This document shows positions 36,025 through 46,050 of a stretch of 59,287 nt of DNA, one piece after another. A program made the translations under genes and the position numbers. Source of the DNA: Comamonadaceae bacterium. GTDB taxonomy: Bacteria > Pseudomonadota > Gammaproteobacteria > Burkholderiales > Burkholderiaceae_C. Each line of letters opens with the position of its first letter. The first letter of the stretch is position 1. Below the pieces are notes generated by a model. The model searched no databases and was not told the origin of the DNA. It worked only from the letters and a program-made list of their open reading frames with translations. The DNA lies in assembly GCA_027486255.1 (NCBI GenBank), contig JAIXPL010000027.1, positions 1 to 59,287 of the forward strand. The letters run 5' to 3'.

Positions 36025-36735
36025 ATGCCGGCCTACAAGCGCATCCTCCTCAAACTGTCTGGTGAAGCCCTGATGGGTGACGATGCCTTCGGCATCAACC
36101 GGGCCACCATCGTGCGGATGGTCGAGGAGATCGCCGAGGTCACACGCCTGGGGGTGGAGGTGGCGGTGGTCATTGGCGGCGGAAATATCTTTCGCGGCGT
36201 GGCCGGCGGCTCGGTCGGCATGGACCGGGCCACCGCCGACTACATGGGCATGTTGGCCACGGTCATGAACTCCTTGGCGCTGGCCGACACCATGGATAAG
36301 GCGGGCCTGACGGCCCGCGTGATGTCGGCCATTGCCATCGAACAGGTGGTCGAGCCCTATGTGCGGCCCAAGGCCCTGCAGTACCTCGAAGAGGGCAAGG
36401 TGGTGATCTTTGCCGCCGGCACAGGCAACCCCTTCTTCACCACCGACACGGCCGCCGCCCTGCGGGGAGCCGAAATCGGCGCGCAGATCGTGCTCAAAGC
36501 CACCAAAGTCGATGGTGTGTACAGCGCCGATCCCAAGAAAGACCCCACGGCCACCCGCTACGCCACCATCACCTTTGACGAGGTCATGGGCAAGCACCTC
36601 GAGGTGATGGATGCCACGGCCTTTGCACTCTGCCGTGACCAGAAGTTGCCGATCAAGGTGTTCTCGATCTTCAAGAGCGGCGCGCTCAAACGCGTGGTGC
36701 TCGGTGAAGATGAAGGCACCCTGGTCCACGTCTGA
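36025..36735 (+). CDS. pyrH: Uridylate kinase (UMP kinase)
   Basis: A 236-residue hexameric bacterial UMP kinase of the amino-acid kinase fold, making UDP for RNA, DNA and envelope sugars. [27 protein letters not shown], the [11 protein letters not shown] base-binding area and [19 protein letters not shown] are characteristic. ATG 36025 is preferred over the TTG at 36001: it has CAGGA six bases upstream and gives the standard length. Confidence 0.98.
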   Translation: MPAYKRILLKLSGEALMGDDAFGINRATIVRMVEEIAEVTRLGVEVAVVIGGGNIFRGVAGGSVGMDRATADYMGMLATVMNSLALADTMDKAGLTARVMSAIAIEQVVEPYVRPKALQYLEEGKVVIFAAGTGNPFFTTDTAAALRGAEIGAQIVLKATKVDGVYSADPKKDPTATRYATITFDEVMGKHLEVMDATAFALCRDQKLPIKVFSIFKSGALKRVVLGEDEGTLVHV

Positions 36736-36776
36736 GCGATATCCTTCCTGTTCCCGCTTTCTTCCTGGAAGACACC

Positions 36777-37337
36777 ATGAGCATCCAAGACATCAAGAAA
36801 AACGCCGAGCAGAAGATGCAGCAGTCCATCGATGCGTTCAAGAACAGCCTGACCAAGGTGCGCACCGGTCGTGCCAACCCTGGCCTGCTGGACACGGTGC
36901 AGGTGGACTACTACGGCTCCATGGTGCCCATCAGCCAGGTGGCCAATGTCTCTCTGCTCGATGCCCGCACCATCAGCGTCTCCCCCTGGGAGAAGGGCAT
37001 GGGTGCCAAGATCGAAAAAGCCATCCGGGACTCCGACCTTGGCCTGAACCCCTCCTCGCAGGGCGAGCTGATTCGCGTGCCCATGCCGCCCATGACCGAA
37101 GAGCGCCGTAAGGAGCTCACCAAGGTCGTTAAGGGCGAAGGTGAGCATGCCAAGATCGCCATCCGTAACCTGCGCCGCGATGCCAATGACGGCGTGAAGA
37201 AGTTGGTCAAGGACAAGCTGGCCTCCGAAGACGACGAGCGCCGAGCCACCGACGAGATTCAGAAGTTCACTGACCGCTACATCGCGGAAGTGGACAAACT
37301 GGTCGCTGCCAAAGAGCAGGACATCATGGCGGTCTGA
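36777..37337 (+). CDS. frr: Ribosome recycling factor
   Basis: A 186-residue RRF that splits post-termination ribosomes with EF-G. Both domains are complete: the three-helix bundle ([27 protein letters not shown] in outline, and the long C-terminal helices with [17 protein letters not shown]) and the beta domain ([17 protein letters not shown]). ATG follows GGAAG. It is followed after only 27 bases by cdsA. Confidence 0.99.
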   Translation: MSIQDIKKNAEQKMQQSIDAFKNSLTKVRTGRANPGLLDTVQVDYYGSMVPISQVANVSLLDARTISVSPWEKGMGAKIEKAIRDSDLGLNPSSQGELIRVPMPPMTEERRKELTKVVKGEGEHAKIAIRNLRRDANDGVKKLVKDKLASEDDERRATDEIQKFTDRYIAEVDKLVAAKEQDIMAV

Positions 37338-37364
37338 GGACCGCCATACCGGATCCAGGGCCAG

Positions 37365-38225
37365 ATGCTTCGGCAGCGCATCATCACTGCCGTGGCCATG
37401 CTGGCCATCTTGCTGCCGGCCCTGTTTTATTCCACCCCCTGGCCCTTCGCGGCCCTCACCTTGCTGCTGATTGCCGCCGGTGCCTGGGAACTTGCTCGTC
37501 TCAACGGCCTGCCGGGCCCCATGGCCTGGGCCATGGGCCTGGGCTGCACGGCCGCCTGTGCGCTGGCCTGGTGGGCGGGCCTGCTTGAGCGGCCCCTGCC
37601 CTGGCTGTGGAGCCTGGGGGGCCTGATCTGGGTGCTTGGCGGTGCACGCCTGCTCTCCGGTGGCGTGCCGCTGTGGTCGGCCACCTCACGTCTTGTGCGC
37701 TGCACGGTGGGCTTGATCGCGCTCTGCTTGGCCTGGCTGGCGGTGGCGCAGGCCCGCGTCCAGGGCATCAATTTTTTGTTGTCTGTGTTGGTGCTGGTCT
37801 GGGCGGCCGACATCGGCGCCTACTTTGCAGGCAAGGCCTGGGGCACCCGATTCATCCGGCGCAAGCTCGCCGCCGGCATCAGCCCGGGCAAAAGCTGGGA
37901 AGGCGCCCTGGGCGGGGCCGCTGCGGTGCTCTTGATCGGCCTGACCTGGTCCATGGTCGAGGCCTCGCATGGACTGGCACCCGCAGAGCGCAGCCTCTAC
38001 GGTCGCCTGGCCAGTCAGCACGGGCCCGCCTTGATGGTGCTGGCCTTGCTGTTTCTCTCGGCCATGAGCGTGGTGGGTGATCTGGTCGAGTCGCTCGTCA
38101 AGCGCAGCGCCGGGGCCAAGGATTCCAGTGGCTTGCTGCCGGGCCACGGCGGCGTGCTGGACCGGGTGGACGCCTTGCTCCCCGTGCTGCCCCTGGCCAT
38201 GATGCTGCTGAGTTTTTCGCTTTGA
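37365..38225 (+). CDS. cdsA: Phosphatidate cytidylyltransferase (CDP-diglyceride synthase)
   Basis: A 286-residue inner-membrane enzyme making CDP-diacylglycerol from phosphatidate and CTP. Several hydrophobic helices, the SPGKSWEGALGG loop and the C-terminal signature SLVKRSAGAKDSSGLLPGHG plus GVLDRVDALLPVLP mark CdsA. The signature's Asp residues bind metal. It lies where uppS-cdsA is normally found, but uppS is missing between frr and this gene. Confidence 0.97.
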   Translation: MLRQRIITAVAMLAILLPALFYSTPWPFAALTLLLIAAGAWELARLNGLPGPMAWAMGLGCTAACALAWWAGLLERPLPWLWSLGGLIWVLGGARLLSGGVPLWSATSRLVRCTVGLIALCLAWLAVAQARVQGINFLLSVLVLVWAADIGAYFAGKAWGTRFIRRKLAAGISPGKSWEGALGGAAAVLLIGLTWSMVEASHGLAPAERSLYGRLASQHGPALMVLALLFLSAMSVVGDLVESLVKRSAGAKDSSGLLPGHGGVLDRVDALLPVLPLAMMLLSFSL

Positions 38226-38238
38226 AATCCCCCACGCC

Positions 38239-39417
38239 ATGAAGCAACGCCTCACCGTCCTTGGCTCGACCGGCTCCATCGGGGTCAACACCCTGGATGT
38301 GGTGGCGCGCCACCCTGACCGATTCGAGGTCTTCGCCCTGAGTGCCGCCCGGCAGGTGGACCTGATGCTGGCGCAGTGCCAACGCTTTGAGCCCGAGTTC
38401 GCCGTGATGGCCAGCGCCCCACATGCCCGGGAACTGGCCGGGCGCCTGGCGCAGACCGGCCTGCGCACCCGGGTGCTGGATGCTTCCGACGCGCTCGAGC
38501 GCATCTCTTCGGACCCGCAGGTCGATGTGGTGATGGCGGCCATCGTCGGGGCGGCGGGCCTGGCTCCCTGCATGGCGGCGGCCCGTGCGGGCAAGCGCCT
38601 GCTCTTGGCCAATAAAGAGGCCCTGGTGGTGGGCGGCGCGGTGTTCCTGGACGCGGTGCGCGAGGGCGGCGCGCAGCTGCTGCCCATCGACAGCGAGCAT
38701 TCCGCCATCTTCCAGTCGCTGCCGGAAGACCCGGCCACCTGGTCCCGCCGTGTCGAGAAGATCATTCTCACGGCCTCCGGCGGGCCCTTCCGTGAGCGGG
38801 CCGTGGATACCTTGCACCTGGTCACGCCAGATCAGGCCTGTGCCCATCCCAATTGGGTGATGGGGCGCAAGATATCGGTCGACTCCGCGACCATGATGAA
38901 CAAGGCCCTGGAGGTGATTGAGGCTTCGTACTTGTTCGGCATGGCGCCGGCACAGATCGAGGTGGTGATTCATCCCCAGAGCATCATCCATTCCCTGGTG
39001 CAGTACCGCGACACCTCGGTGGTCGCCCAGCTCGGCACGCCCGATATGCGTGTGCCTATTGCCTATGGCCTGTCCTGGCCCGAGCGCGTGGCCTCGGGTG
39101 CTCAAGCCCTGGATTTCCGGGCATTGCCGACCATGACCTTTGATGCGCCCGATCCCCGGCGCTTTCCCGGTCTTCAATTGGCTTGGGAGGTGCTGACCGC
39201 ATCCACGGGCAGCACGGCGGTGCTGAACGCAGCCAATGAGGTGGCAGTGCAGGCTTTCCTGGACACGCGCATCCGCTTTGACCAGATCCACCAGGTCAAT
39301 CGCCGCACGCTCGACGGTTGGGCGGTCCCTGTCGTCAGCGGTGTGGGTGATCTGCTTGAGATTGACCGCGAGGCGCGGCAACGGGCCGACGGCTTCGTGA
39401 AGACTTTGGAGACTTGA
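38239..39417 (+). CDS. dxr: 1-Deoxy-D-xylulose-5-phosphate reductoisomerase
   Basis: A 392-residue enzyme forming 2-C-methyl-D-erythritol 4-phosphate, the first committed step of the MEP isoprenoid pathway. The NADPH motif GSTGSIGVNTLDV opens the protein. The metal-binding ANKEALVVGG and PIDSEHSAIFQ follow, then TASGGPFR and KISVDSATMMNKALEVIEA (active-site loop) and the C-terminal helical domain. 13 bases after cdsA. Confidence 0.98.
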   Translation: MKQRLTVLGSTGSIGVNTLDVVARHPDRFEVFALSAARQVDLMLAQCQRFEPEFAVMASAPHARELAGRLAQTGLRTRVLDASDALERISSDPQVDVVMAAIVGAAGLAPCMAAARAGKRLLLANKEALVVGGAVFLDAVREGGAQLLPIDSEHSAIFQSLPEDPATWSRRVEKIILTASGGPFRERAVDTLHLVTPDQACAHPNWVMGRKISVDSATMMNKALEVIEASYLFGMAPAQIEVVIHPQSIIHSLVQYRDTSVVAQLGTPDMRVPIAYGLSWPERVASGAQALDFRALPTMTFDAPDPRRFPGLQLAWEVLTASTGSTAVLNAANEVAVQAFLDTRIRFDQIHQVNRRTLDGWAVPVVSGVGDLLEIDREARQRADGFVKTLET

Positions 39418-39419
39418 GC

Positions 39420-40775
39420 GTGGCCACCCTGCTCGCCTTCATCGTCGCGCTGGGCCTGCTGATCACCATCCATGAATACGGCCACTACCGCGTGGCGGTG
39501 GCCTGCGGCGTAAAGGTGCTGCGTTTTTCCATCGGCTTTGGCCGGCCTCTTGTGCGTTGGCGCCTGAAGGGCAAGCCCACCGAATTCGTCATTGGGATGT
39601 GGCCGCTGGGCGGTTACGTCAAGATGCTCGACGAGCGCGAGGCGCCCGTCGAGCCGAACGAGCGCCATCAAGCCTTCAACAACCGTCCCCTGGCTGTCCG
39701 TGCCGCCATCGTGCTGGCCGGGCCTCTGGCCAACCTCCTGCTGGCCGTCGTCCTCTACGGCGTTGTCAATTGGATAGGCCAAGAGCAATCACGGCCCATC
39801 TTGTCGACCCCTGAGGCCGGTTCCGTGGCCGAGCAGGCCGGCCTGCGTTCTGGCGAGCTGGTGCTTGAGGCTGCAGAGGAGGGCGAGGCCTTGCAGGCGG
39901 TGCGCTCTTTTGAAGAATTGCGTTGGCATCTCACCCGCACCGCCATGGAGGGCGAGCGTTTGCGCCTGCTGCTCCAGGCGCAAGCCGAGCGGGGGGCGGT
40001 GCGCGAGGTGGTGCTGGATTTTTCCAGCTTGCCGGCGGGCGAAGAAGGGGATCAGCTGTTCAGGCGCATCGGCATCGGCAGCCCTTTTAGTCTGCCGGTG
40101 ATCGGTCAGATTCAGGGCGGCAGCGCGGCTCAGGAAGCCGGCTTGCAGCCGGGGGATCTGGTGCTGTCCATCGATGGCCGCGCCATGACTGATGCCTGGC
40201 AGCTGCGCCAGTGGATTCGCCGGTCGGTGGCAGGGCATCTGCAGGCCTGGGAGGTCAGGCGTGGCGAGCAGCGCTTGCTGATCCAACTCAAACCGCGCGT
40301 CCTCGATGAGGCAGGCACCCGGGTAGGGCGCATTGGTGCCTTTGTGGGTGCGCCGCCAGCCACAAGCTGGGTGAGCGACGATGCCTGGGAGGCGCTGGTG
40401 GGTGGTCTTGGCCGCACCTGGGAGGTCAGCGTGCTGACGCTACGGATGATGGGGCGGATGCTGGTGGGCGAGGCTTCCTTGAAGAACCTCTCAGGGCCGA
40501 TCACGATCGCCGATTACGCGGGCAAGTCGGCCGAACGCGGATGGGTGTCCTACCTGCTGTTCCTGGCCATGATCAGCGTGAGCCTGGGGGTGCTGAATCT
40601 GCTGCCCTTGCCCATGCTCGATGGAGGGCACCTGATGTATTATCTTTGGGAGGCTGTCACTGGGCGAAGCGTCTCCGAAGCCTGGATGGATCGGCTGCAG
40701 CGTGCGGGCATGGTTGTCCTGTTGCTCATGATGTCGATTGCCTTGTTCAACGATGTGGTCCGCCTCCTGGATTAA
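39420..40775 (+). CDS. rseP: RIP metalloprotease RseP (site-2 protease)
   Basis: A 451-residue inner-membrane zinc protease that cuts anti-sigma-E RseA and remnant signal peptides. The zinc motif HEYGH is at residues 18-22 in the first membrane helix; the third ligand is Asp401 in LPLPMLDGGHL. Two PDZ domains lie between, with GSVAEQAGLRSGELVL and GSAAQEAGLQPGDLVLSIDG. GTG 39420 is chosen because GGAG ends eight bases before it; TTG 39414 overlaps the dxr stop and has too short a spacing. Confidence 0.96.
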   Translation: MATLLAFIVALGLLITIHEYGHYRVAVACGVKVLRFSIGFGRPLVRWRLKGKPTEFVIGMWPLGGYVKMLDEREAPVEPNERHQAFNNRPLAVRAAIVLAGPLANLLLAVVLYGVVNWIGQEQSRPILSTPEAGSVAEQAGLRSGELVLEAAEEGEALQAVRSFEELRWHLTRTAMEGERLRLLLQAQAERGAVREVVLDFSSLPAGEEGDQLFRRIGIGSPFSLPVIGQIQGGSAAQEAGLQPGDLVLSIDGRAMTDAWQLRQWIRRSVAGHLQAWEVRRGEQRLLIQLKPRVLDEAGTRVGRIGAFVGAPPATSWVSDDAWEALVGGLGRTWEVSVLTLRMMGRMLVGEASLKNLSGPITIADYAGKSAERGWVSYLLFLAMISVSLGVLNLLPLPMLDGGHLMYYLWEAVTGRSVSEAWMDRLQRAGMVVLLLMMSIALFNDVVRLLD

Positions 40776-40830
40776 TTCAAGTCGGTCATACGCATACCTC
40801 GGCCGGCCGCACCGGGCTCGTCTCCTACTC

Positions 40831-43140
40831 ATGCACCACGCACTACTTCGCTTCAAACGCCGGTCCACCTCCGCACTGATCGCCGGCCTTCTGTCTTCCT
40901 CCCTGGCCTGGGCCGTCGACCCTTTTGTGGTGCGTGACATCCGTGTTGAGGGCCTGCAGCGCGTCGAGCCCGGCACCATCTTCGCCTCACTGCCGTTTCG
41001 CCTGGGCGAGACTTACAACGACGAGAAGGGTGCTTCGGCCATCCGAGCTCTGTTTGGTCTGGGCCTTTTCAAGGACGTGCGCCTAGAGGTGGACGGCAAC
41101 ACCCTGGTGGTGGTGGTTGAGGAGCGCCCCACGGTGGCTGAGGTGGACTTCGTCGGCACCAAGGAATTCGACAAAGACGTCCTCAAGAAAGCCCTGCGTG
41201 ACATTGGCTTGCGCGATGGCCAACCCTTTGACAGGGCCTTGGCCGACAAAGCCGAGCAGGAACTCAAGCGCCAGTACATCAACCGCAGCCTCTACGGCGC
41301 GCAAGTGGTGACCACCGTCACGCCCATTGAGCGCAACCGCGTGAACCTGACCTTCAGCGTCACCGAGGGCGAGGTCGCCAAGATCAATGACATTCGGATT
41401 GTGGGGGCCAAGGCCTTCAGCGAAAGCACCCTGCGCAACTTGTTCGATCTGAACACCGGCAACTGGTTGAGCTGGTACACCAAGTCTGACCGTTACTCTC
41501 GCGTCAAGCTCAACGCCGACATTGAGACCCTGCGTTCCTACTACCTCTCGCGTGGCTACCTCGACTTCCGTATCGATTCCACGCAGGTGGCGATCTCGCC
41601 CGACAAGCAGCAGATCACAGTGACCCTCAATATCCACGAGGGCGAGCGCTTTATCGTCTCGTCGGTGCAACTGGCCGGAAATTACCTCGGTCGCGATGGC
41701 GAGTTCAAGTCCCTCATCAGCATTCGCCCTGGCGAGCCCTACAACGCTGACAAGGTGGCAGAAACCACCAAGGCCTTTACCGACTATTTCGGCAGCTTCG
41801 GTTTTGCCTTTGCGCGCGTCGAGGCGGTGCCGCAGGTTGACCGAGCCACCAACCGCGTGAGCTTCGTCTTGCAGGGTGAGCCCTCGCGCCGGGCTTATGT
41901 GCGCCGCATCAACGTGGCCGGTAACACGCGCACGCGCGATGAAGTGGTGCGCCGCGAGTTCCGCCAGCTGGAGTCCTCCTGGTACGACAGCGACAAGATC
42001 CGGCTCTCACGCGAGCGCGTCGACCGCCTGGGGTTTTTCACCTCGGTGGAAGTGGACACCCAGGATGTCCCGGGCACGCCTGACCAGGTGGACATCACGG
42101 TGACCGTGGCCGAAAAGCCCACGGGCAACTTGCAGATCGGTGCGGGCTTTTCCAGCGGCGACAAACTTTCGCTGATGGCGGGTATTCGCCAAGAAAATAT
42201 CTTTGGCACTGGCAATTATCTGGGCCTGGACCTCAACACCAGCTCGTTCAATCGCCAAATGGTGATCAGCACCGTCAATCCCTACTTCACGCCCGATGGT
42301 GTCTCACGTGCCTTCGATATCTTTGCCCGCACCAACAGGCCACTGACCGGTCAGGCCACCCAGTACTTGCTCAAGACGCAAGGCGGCAGCATCCGCTTTG
42401 GCGTGCCTGTGACCGAAACCGACCGGGTGTTCCTGGGCGCCGGCATGGAGTTCTGGGACGTCGATCCCGGCAACAACCTGGGCCTGACCCGCTACGTCGA
42501 GCAGTTCGGCAAGAAAACCCAGTCCTTCCCCTTGACGTTGGGCTGGCAGCGTGACAAGCGTGACAGTGCCCTGGTGCCCACGCGGGGTATGTACCAGCGG
42601 GTCAACGGCGATTGGGGTGTGGGCGGCGATGTCCGGTACCTGCGCTCGGTGTACCAGATCCAGAATTACATTCCTCTGAACAAGCAGTTCACGATTGGCC
42701 TGAATGCTGAAATCGGCTGGGGCCAGGGCCTCAACGGTAAAGAATTTCCGGTCATCAAGAATTTCTACTCGGGCGGCCTGGGCTCGGTGCGAGGCTTCGA
42801 GCAGGGCTCCCTGGGCCCGCGCTACAGGGACTCTTCTGGCGCGCTCACCACCGCCGCCACCGGTGGCGCCAAAAAGCTGACCTTGAACGCCGAACTGATT
42901 GCGCCATTCCCGGGCGCCGGCAACGACCGCACCCTGCGCATGTTCGGTTTCTTCGATGCTGGCAATGTCTTCGCTGAGAACGATCCCTATCGCCTGCAGG
43001 ACCTCAAGGCCTCGGTGGGCTTGGGTATCACCTGGATTTCGCCGGTCGGCCCGCTGCGCCTGGCCTTTGGCGTGCCGGTGCGCAAGGACGCCAGCGATAG
43101 AATGCAGCGCATGCAATTTCAGATTGGTACCGCTTTCTAA
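40831..43140 (+). CDS. bamA: Outer membrane protein assembly factor BamA
   Basis: A 769-residue Omp85-family protein, core of the BAM complex that inserts beta-barrel proteins. The signal peptide (RFKRRSTSALIAGLLSSSLAWA, shown in outline) is followed by FVVRDIRVEGLQRVEPGTIF, start of POTRA 1; POTRA units continue to about residue 420. The barrel includes the conserved GSVRGFEQGSLGP (VRGF motif, lid loop) and ends in a terminal Phe, as needed for outer membrane insertion. Start ATG 40831 gives the signal peptide. The frame extends upstream to 40738 over the end of rseP. It overlaps skp by one base. Confidence 0.98.
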   Translation: MHHALLRFKRRSTSALIAGLLSSSLAWAVDPFVVRDIRVEGLQRVEPGTIFASLPFRLGETYNDEKGASAIRALFGLGLFKDVRLEVDGNTLVVVVEERPTVAEVDFVGTKEFDKDVLKKALRDIGLRDGQPFDRALADKAEQELKRQYINRSLYGAQVVTTVTPIERNRVNLTFSVTEGEVAKINDIRIVGAKAFSESTLRNLFDLNTGNWLSWYTKSDRYSRVKLNADIETLRSYYLSRGYLDFRIDSTQVAISPDKQQITVTLNIHEGERFIVSSVQLAGNYLGRDGEFKSLISIRPGEPYNADKVAETTKAFTDYFGSFGFAFARVEAVPQVDRATNRVSFVLQGEPSRRAYVRRINVAGNTRTRDEVVRREFRQLESSWYDSDKIRLSRERVDRLGFFTSVEVDTQDVPGTPDQVDITVTVAEKPTGNLQIGAGFSSGDKLSLMAGIRQENIFGTGNYLGLDLNTSSFNRQMVISTVNPYFTPDGVSRAFDIFARTNRPLTGQATQYLLKTQGGSIRFGVPVTETDRVFLGAGMEFWDVDPGNNLGLTRYVEQFGKKTQSFPLTLGWQRDKRDSALVPTRGMYQRVNGDWGVGGDVRYLRSVYQIQNYIPLNKQFTIGLNAEIGWGQGLNGKEFPVIKNFYSGGLGSVRGFEQGSLGPRYRDSSGALTTAATGGAKKLTLNAELIAPFPGAGNDRTLRMFGFFDAGNVFAENDPYRLQDLKASVGLGITWISPVGPLRLAFGVPVRKDASDRMQRMQFQIGTAF

Positions 43141-43649
43141 TGACTACTTTGCCCCAACGCCTCGCCCTCTGTGCTGCTCTTTTGCTGACCGGCCTGTCCG
43201 CCAGCGCGCAGGAGTTCAAGATTGGCATCGTGAACCTCGATCGCATCGTGCGTGAGGCCGGTCCCGCCAAGACCGCTCAGGCCAAGCTGGAGCAGGAATT
43301 CAGCAAGCGTGAGAAGGAGCTGGCCGATCTCGGCAACCAGGTCAAGACCCTGTCCGACCGACTGGAGCGAGAGGCACCGACGCTGTCGGATACCCAACGT
43401 GGAGCCCGTCAGAAGCAGTTGGTGGACCAGGACCGTGAATTCCAGCGCAAGCGCCGTGAGTTTCAGGAAGACCTCAATAACCGCAAGAACGAAGAGCTGC
43501 AGCTCATCATCGACCGCGCGAACCGGGCCGTCAAAACGCTGGCTGAGGCCGAAAAGTTTGACCTGATCATCCAGGAAGCGGTCTACATCAATCCCAAGCA
43601 CGACATCACGGACAAGGTGATTCGCCAGCTCAATGCGAGCGCACGCTGA
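43140..43649 (+). CDS. skp: Periplasmic chaperone Skp/OmpH
   Basis: A 169-residue exported coiled-coil chaperone. Signal peptide (LALCAALLLTGLSASA, cleavage before QEFKIG) is followed by IGIVNLDRIVREAGPAK and long Lys/Glu-rich coiled-coil helices that make the trimer's tentacles. It keeps unfolded outer membrane proteins soluble for BamA. The ATG overlaps the bamA stop (TAATG), so translation is coupled. Confidence 0.95.
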   Translation: MTTLPQRLALCAALLLTGLSASAQEFKIGIVNLDRIVREAGPAKTAQAKLEQEFSKREKELADLGNQVKTLSDRLEREAPTLSDTQRGARQKQLVDQDREFQRKRREFQEDLNNRKNEELQLIIDRANRAVKTLAEAEKFDLIIQEAVYINPKHDITDKVIRQLNASAR

Positions 43650-43676
43650 GCTCCCGTTGGATGGAGTGACTTCGGT

Positions 43677-44726
43677 GTGAGTCTGGTCCTCGGCACCTTG
43701 GTCGAGGCCCTGGCGGGCGAGTTCCAGGCCAGGCTGCTGGGCGATGCCCTGCGCCGCATCGACCGATTGGCCCCCATCGAAACCGCTGGCCCCCAGGACC
43801 TGAGCTTCGTCAGCCACCCCAAGTACCTGTCCCGCCTCGCTGCCTCCCAGGCCGGCTGTGTCATTGTTTCCCCGGCCCTGCAGGACGCCGCCAGCCGCCG
43901 CGGTGACTGCATCGTGGTGGACGACCCCTACCGATTTTTTGCCCGTGCCACGCAGCACTGGAAGGCGCTGCATGGCCGACCTGCGCCTCTGGGCGTACAT
44001 CCCACCGCATGGATCGATCCAAGTGCACAGGTGGCTCCCTCGGCCAGCGTGGGGGCCTTTGCTTTCGTGGGTGCGCAGGCTGTCATCGCAGAAGGCGTGC
44101 GTCTGGGTGAGCACGTGGTGGTAGGTGCGGGCGCCATGCTGGGCGCCCACACCCGCCTAGCAGCCCGGGTGAGTGTGGGTGAGGATTGCCAGGTCGGCGA
44201 GCGCTGCATCTTTCATTCGGGGGTGGTCATCGGCGCCGACGGCTTCGGCTTCGCACCGGCCGGCGGACGCTGGGAAAAAATCGAGCAACTCGGAGCTGTG
44301 CGCATCGGCAACGACGTGGAGGTCGGCGCCAACACCTGCATCGACCGCGGCGCTCTGGAAGACACCATCCTCGAGGACGGCGTCAAGCTCGACAACCTCA
44401 TCCAGATCGGTCACAACGTGCACGTGGGCGCGCACACGGCCATGGCCGGCTGTGTGGGCGTGGCCGGCAGTGCCCGCATCGGTGCGCACTGCACCATCGG
44501 TGGCGGTGCCGTGGTGCTGGGGCACCTGAGCCTGGCCGACCATGTGCATGTCTCGGCGGCCTCGGTGGTCACCCGCTCCATTGCCACCCCAGGCCACTAC
44601 AGCGGCTTTTTCCCTATCGACGACAATAGCAGTTGGGAAAAGAACGCCGCCACGCTCAAGCAGTTGCATGCCTTGCGCGAACGCATCAAGCAACTTGAGG
44701 CCCAGGCTAGGCGCCCGGGCGTCTGA
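43677..44726 (+). CDS. lpxD: UDP-3-O-(3-hydroxyacyl)glucosamine N-acyltransferase LpxD
   Basis: A 349-residue acyltransferase, third step of lipid A synthesis, adding a 3-hydroxyacyl chain to the amine. The N-terminal uridine-binding domain (about 1-100, [10 protein letters not shown]) precedes a left-handed beta helix of hexapeptide repeats (I-G-x-x repeats, e.g. IHPT-type [38 protein letters not shown] with catalytic His). The C-terminal helix ([17 protein letters not shown]) binds acyl carrier protein. Start GTG 43677. Confidence 0.97.
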   Translation: MSLVLGTLVEALAGEFQARLLGDALRRIDRLAPIETAGPQDLSFVSHPKYLSRLAASQAGCVIVSPALQDAASRRGDCIVVDDPYRFFARATQHWKALHGRPAPLGVHPTAWIDPSAQVAPSASVGAFAFVGAQAVIAEGVRLGEHVVVGAGAMLGAHTRLAARVSVGEDCQVGERCIFHSGVVIGADGFGFAPAGGRWEKIEQLGAVRIGNDVEVGANTCIDRGALEDTILEDGVKLDNLIQIGHNVHVGAHTAMAGCVGVAGSARIGAHCTIGGGAVVLGHLSLADHVHVSAASVVTRSIATPGHYSGFFPIDDNSSWEKNAATLKQLHALRERIKQLEAQARRPGV

Positions 44727-44789
44727 GCCGAACCGCCCTCGGGCATGTTGACGGCTGCACCCCCACAAAACCAACGATAAAGAAATCCC

Positions 44790-45230
44790 ATGATGGACAT
44801 TCACCAGATCCTCAAGCAACTGCCCCACCGTTACCCCATCTTGCTGGTGGACCGCGTGCTTGAGATCGAGAAGGGCAAGCGGATTAAAGCGCTCAAGAAT
44901 GTGACCATCAACGAGCCATTCTTCACCGGTCACTTCCCCCACCGGCCGGTCATGCCCGGGGTGCTCATGCTCGAGGCCATGGCCCAGGCGGCGGCTCTGT
45001 TGGCCTTTGACACTCTGGGCACCACCCCGGACGACAAGACCGTGTACTACTTTGCCGGTATCGATGGGGCGCGTTTCAAGCGCCCGGTGGAGCCTGGCGA
45101 CCAATTGGTGATGGACGTCAGCCTGGACCGTATGAAGGCGGGCATCTTCAAGTTCACGGGGGTGGCGCGTGTGGCTGAGCAGGTGGCCTGCGAGGCCGAG
45201 CTGATGTGCACCATGCGCACGATTGCCTGA
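44790..45230 (+). CDS. fabZ: 3-Hydroxyacyl-ACP dehydratase FabZ
   Basis: A 146-residue hot-dog-fold dehydratase in fatty acid elongation. Catalytic His48 ([14 protein letters not shown]) and Glu62 ([10 protein letters not shown]) are present, and [11 protein letters not shown] opens the protein. It competes with LpxC for 3-hydroxymyristoyl-ACP, and lies between lpxD and lpxA as in most proteobacteria. Confidence 0.98.
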   Translation: MMDIHQILKQLPHRYPILLVDRVLEIEKGKRIKALKNVTINEPFFTGHFPHRPVMPGVLMLEAMAQAAALLAFDTLGTTPDDKTVYYFAGIDGARFKRPVEPGDQLVMDVSLDRMKAGIFKFTGVARVAEQVACEAELMCTMRTIA

Positions 45231-45248
45231 GCACCAGCGAGACACTCC

Positions 45249-46043
45249 ATGGCAGGCATTCATCCCACGGCCCTGGTGGATCCCGCTGCCGAGCTGGACA
45301 GCTCGGTCGAGGTCGGCCCCTACACGGTCATCGGACCGCACGTGAAGATCGGTGCGGGCACCACCGTCGGTGCCCACTGTGTGATTGAAGGCCACACCAC
45401 CATCGGCCGTGACAACCGCATCTTCCAGTTCAATTCCCTGGGGGCCATCCCTCAGGACAAGAAATACGCCGGTGAGCCTTGCGAGCTGCGCATCGGTGAC
45501 CGCAACACCATCCGCGAGTTCTGCACTTTCAACATCGGTTCGCCCGGTGACACGGGCGTGACGCAGATCGGCGATGACAACTGGATCATGGCCTACGTGC
45601 ATCTGGCGCACGATGTGGCCGTGGGCAACCACACCATCTTTGCCAACAATTCGCAGCTGGCCGGCCATGTGTATGTGGGCGACTGGGTGATCCTGGGCGG
45701 CTTTACCGTGGTGCACCAGTTCGTCCGCATCGGCGCACATGCCATGACGGCCATGTGCTCGCTGCTGTTTGCCGACGTGCCGCCCTTCGTCATGTGCCAG
45801 GGCCAGCCCGCAGGCGCGCGCTCCATGAACTTCGAGGGCCTGCGCCGTCGGGGCTTTTCACCAGAGCGCATTGCCGCCGTCAAGGCCATGCACAAGGCGC
45901 TGTACCGCGACAACCTGACCCTGGAGTCCGCCAAGGAGCGCATCGCGGGTCTGGTGCAGGGACAGCCCGAGGCTGCGCCCGACGTCCGCATGATGTTGGA
46001 CTTCCTCGACGCCAGCTCCGCGCAGCGCGGCATCGTTCGCTGA
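45249..46043 (+). CDS. lpxA: UDP-N-acetylglucosamine O-acyltransferase LpxA
   Basis: A 264-residue trimeric left-handed beta helix acyltransferase, first step of lipid A synthesis. [26 protein letters not shown] opens the helix in outline; the catalytic His lies in [27 protein letters not shown] and [10 protein letters not shown] finish the active site and the C-terminal helical domain. 18 bases after fabZ. Confidence 0.98.
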   Translation: MAGIHPTALVDPAAELDSSVEVGPYTVIGPHVKIGAGTTVGAHCVIEGHTTIGRDNRIFQFNSLGAIPQDKKYAGEPCELRIGDRNTIREFCTFNIGSPGDTGVTQIGDDNWIMAYVHLAHDVAVGNHTIFANNSQLAGHVYVGDWVILGGFTVVHQFVRIGAHAMTAMCSLLFADVPPFVMCQGQPAGARSMNFEGLRRRGFSPERIAAVKAMHKALYRDNLTLESAKERIAGLVQGQPEAAPDVRMMLDFLDASSAQRGIVR

Positions 46044-46050
46044 GCCCGAC

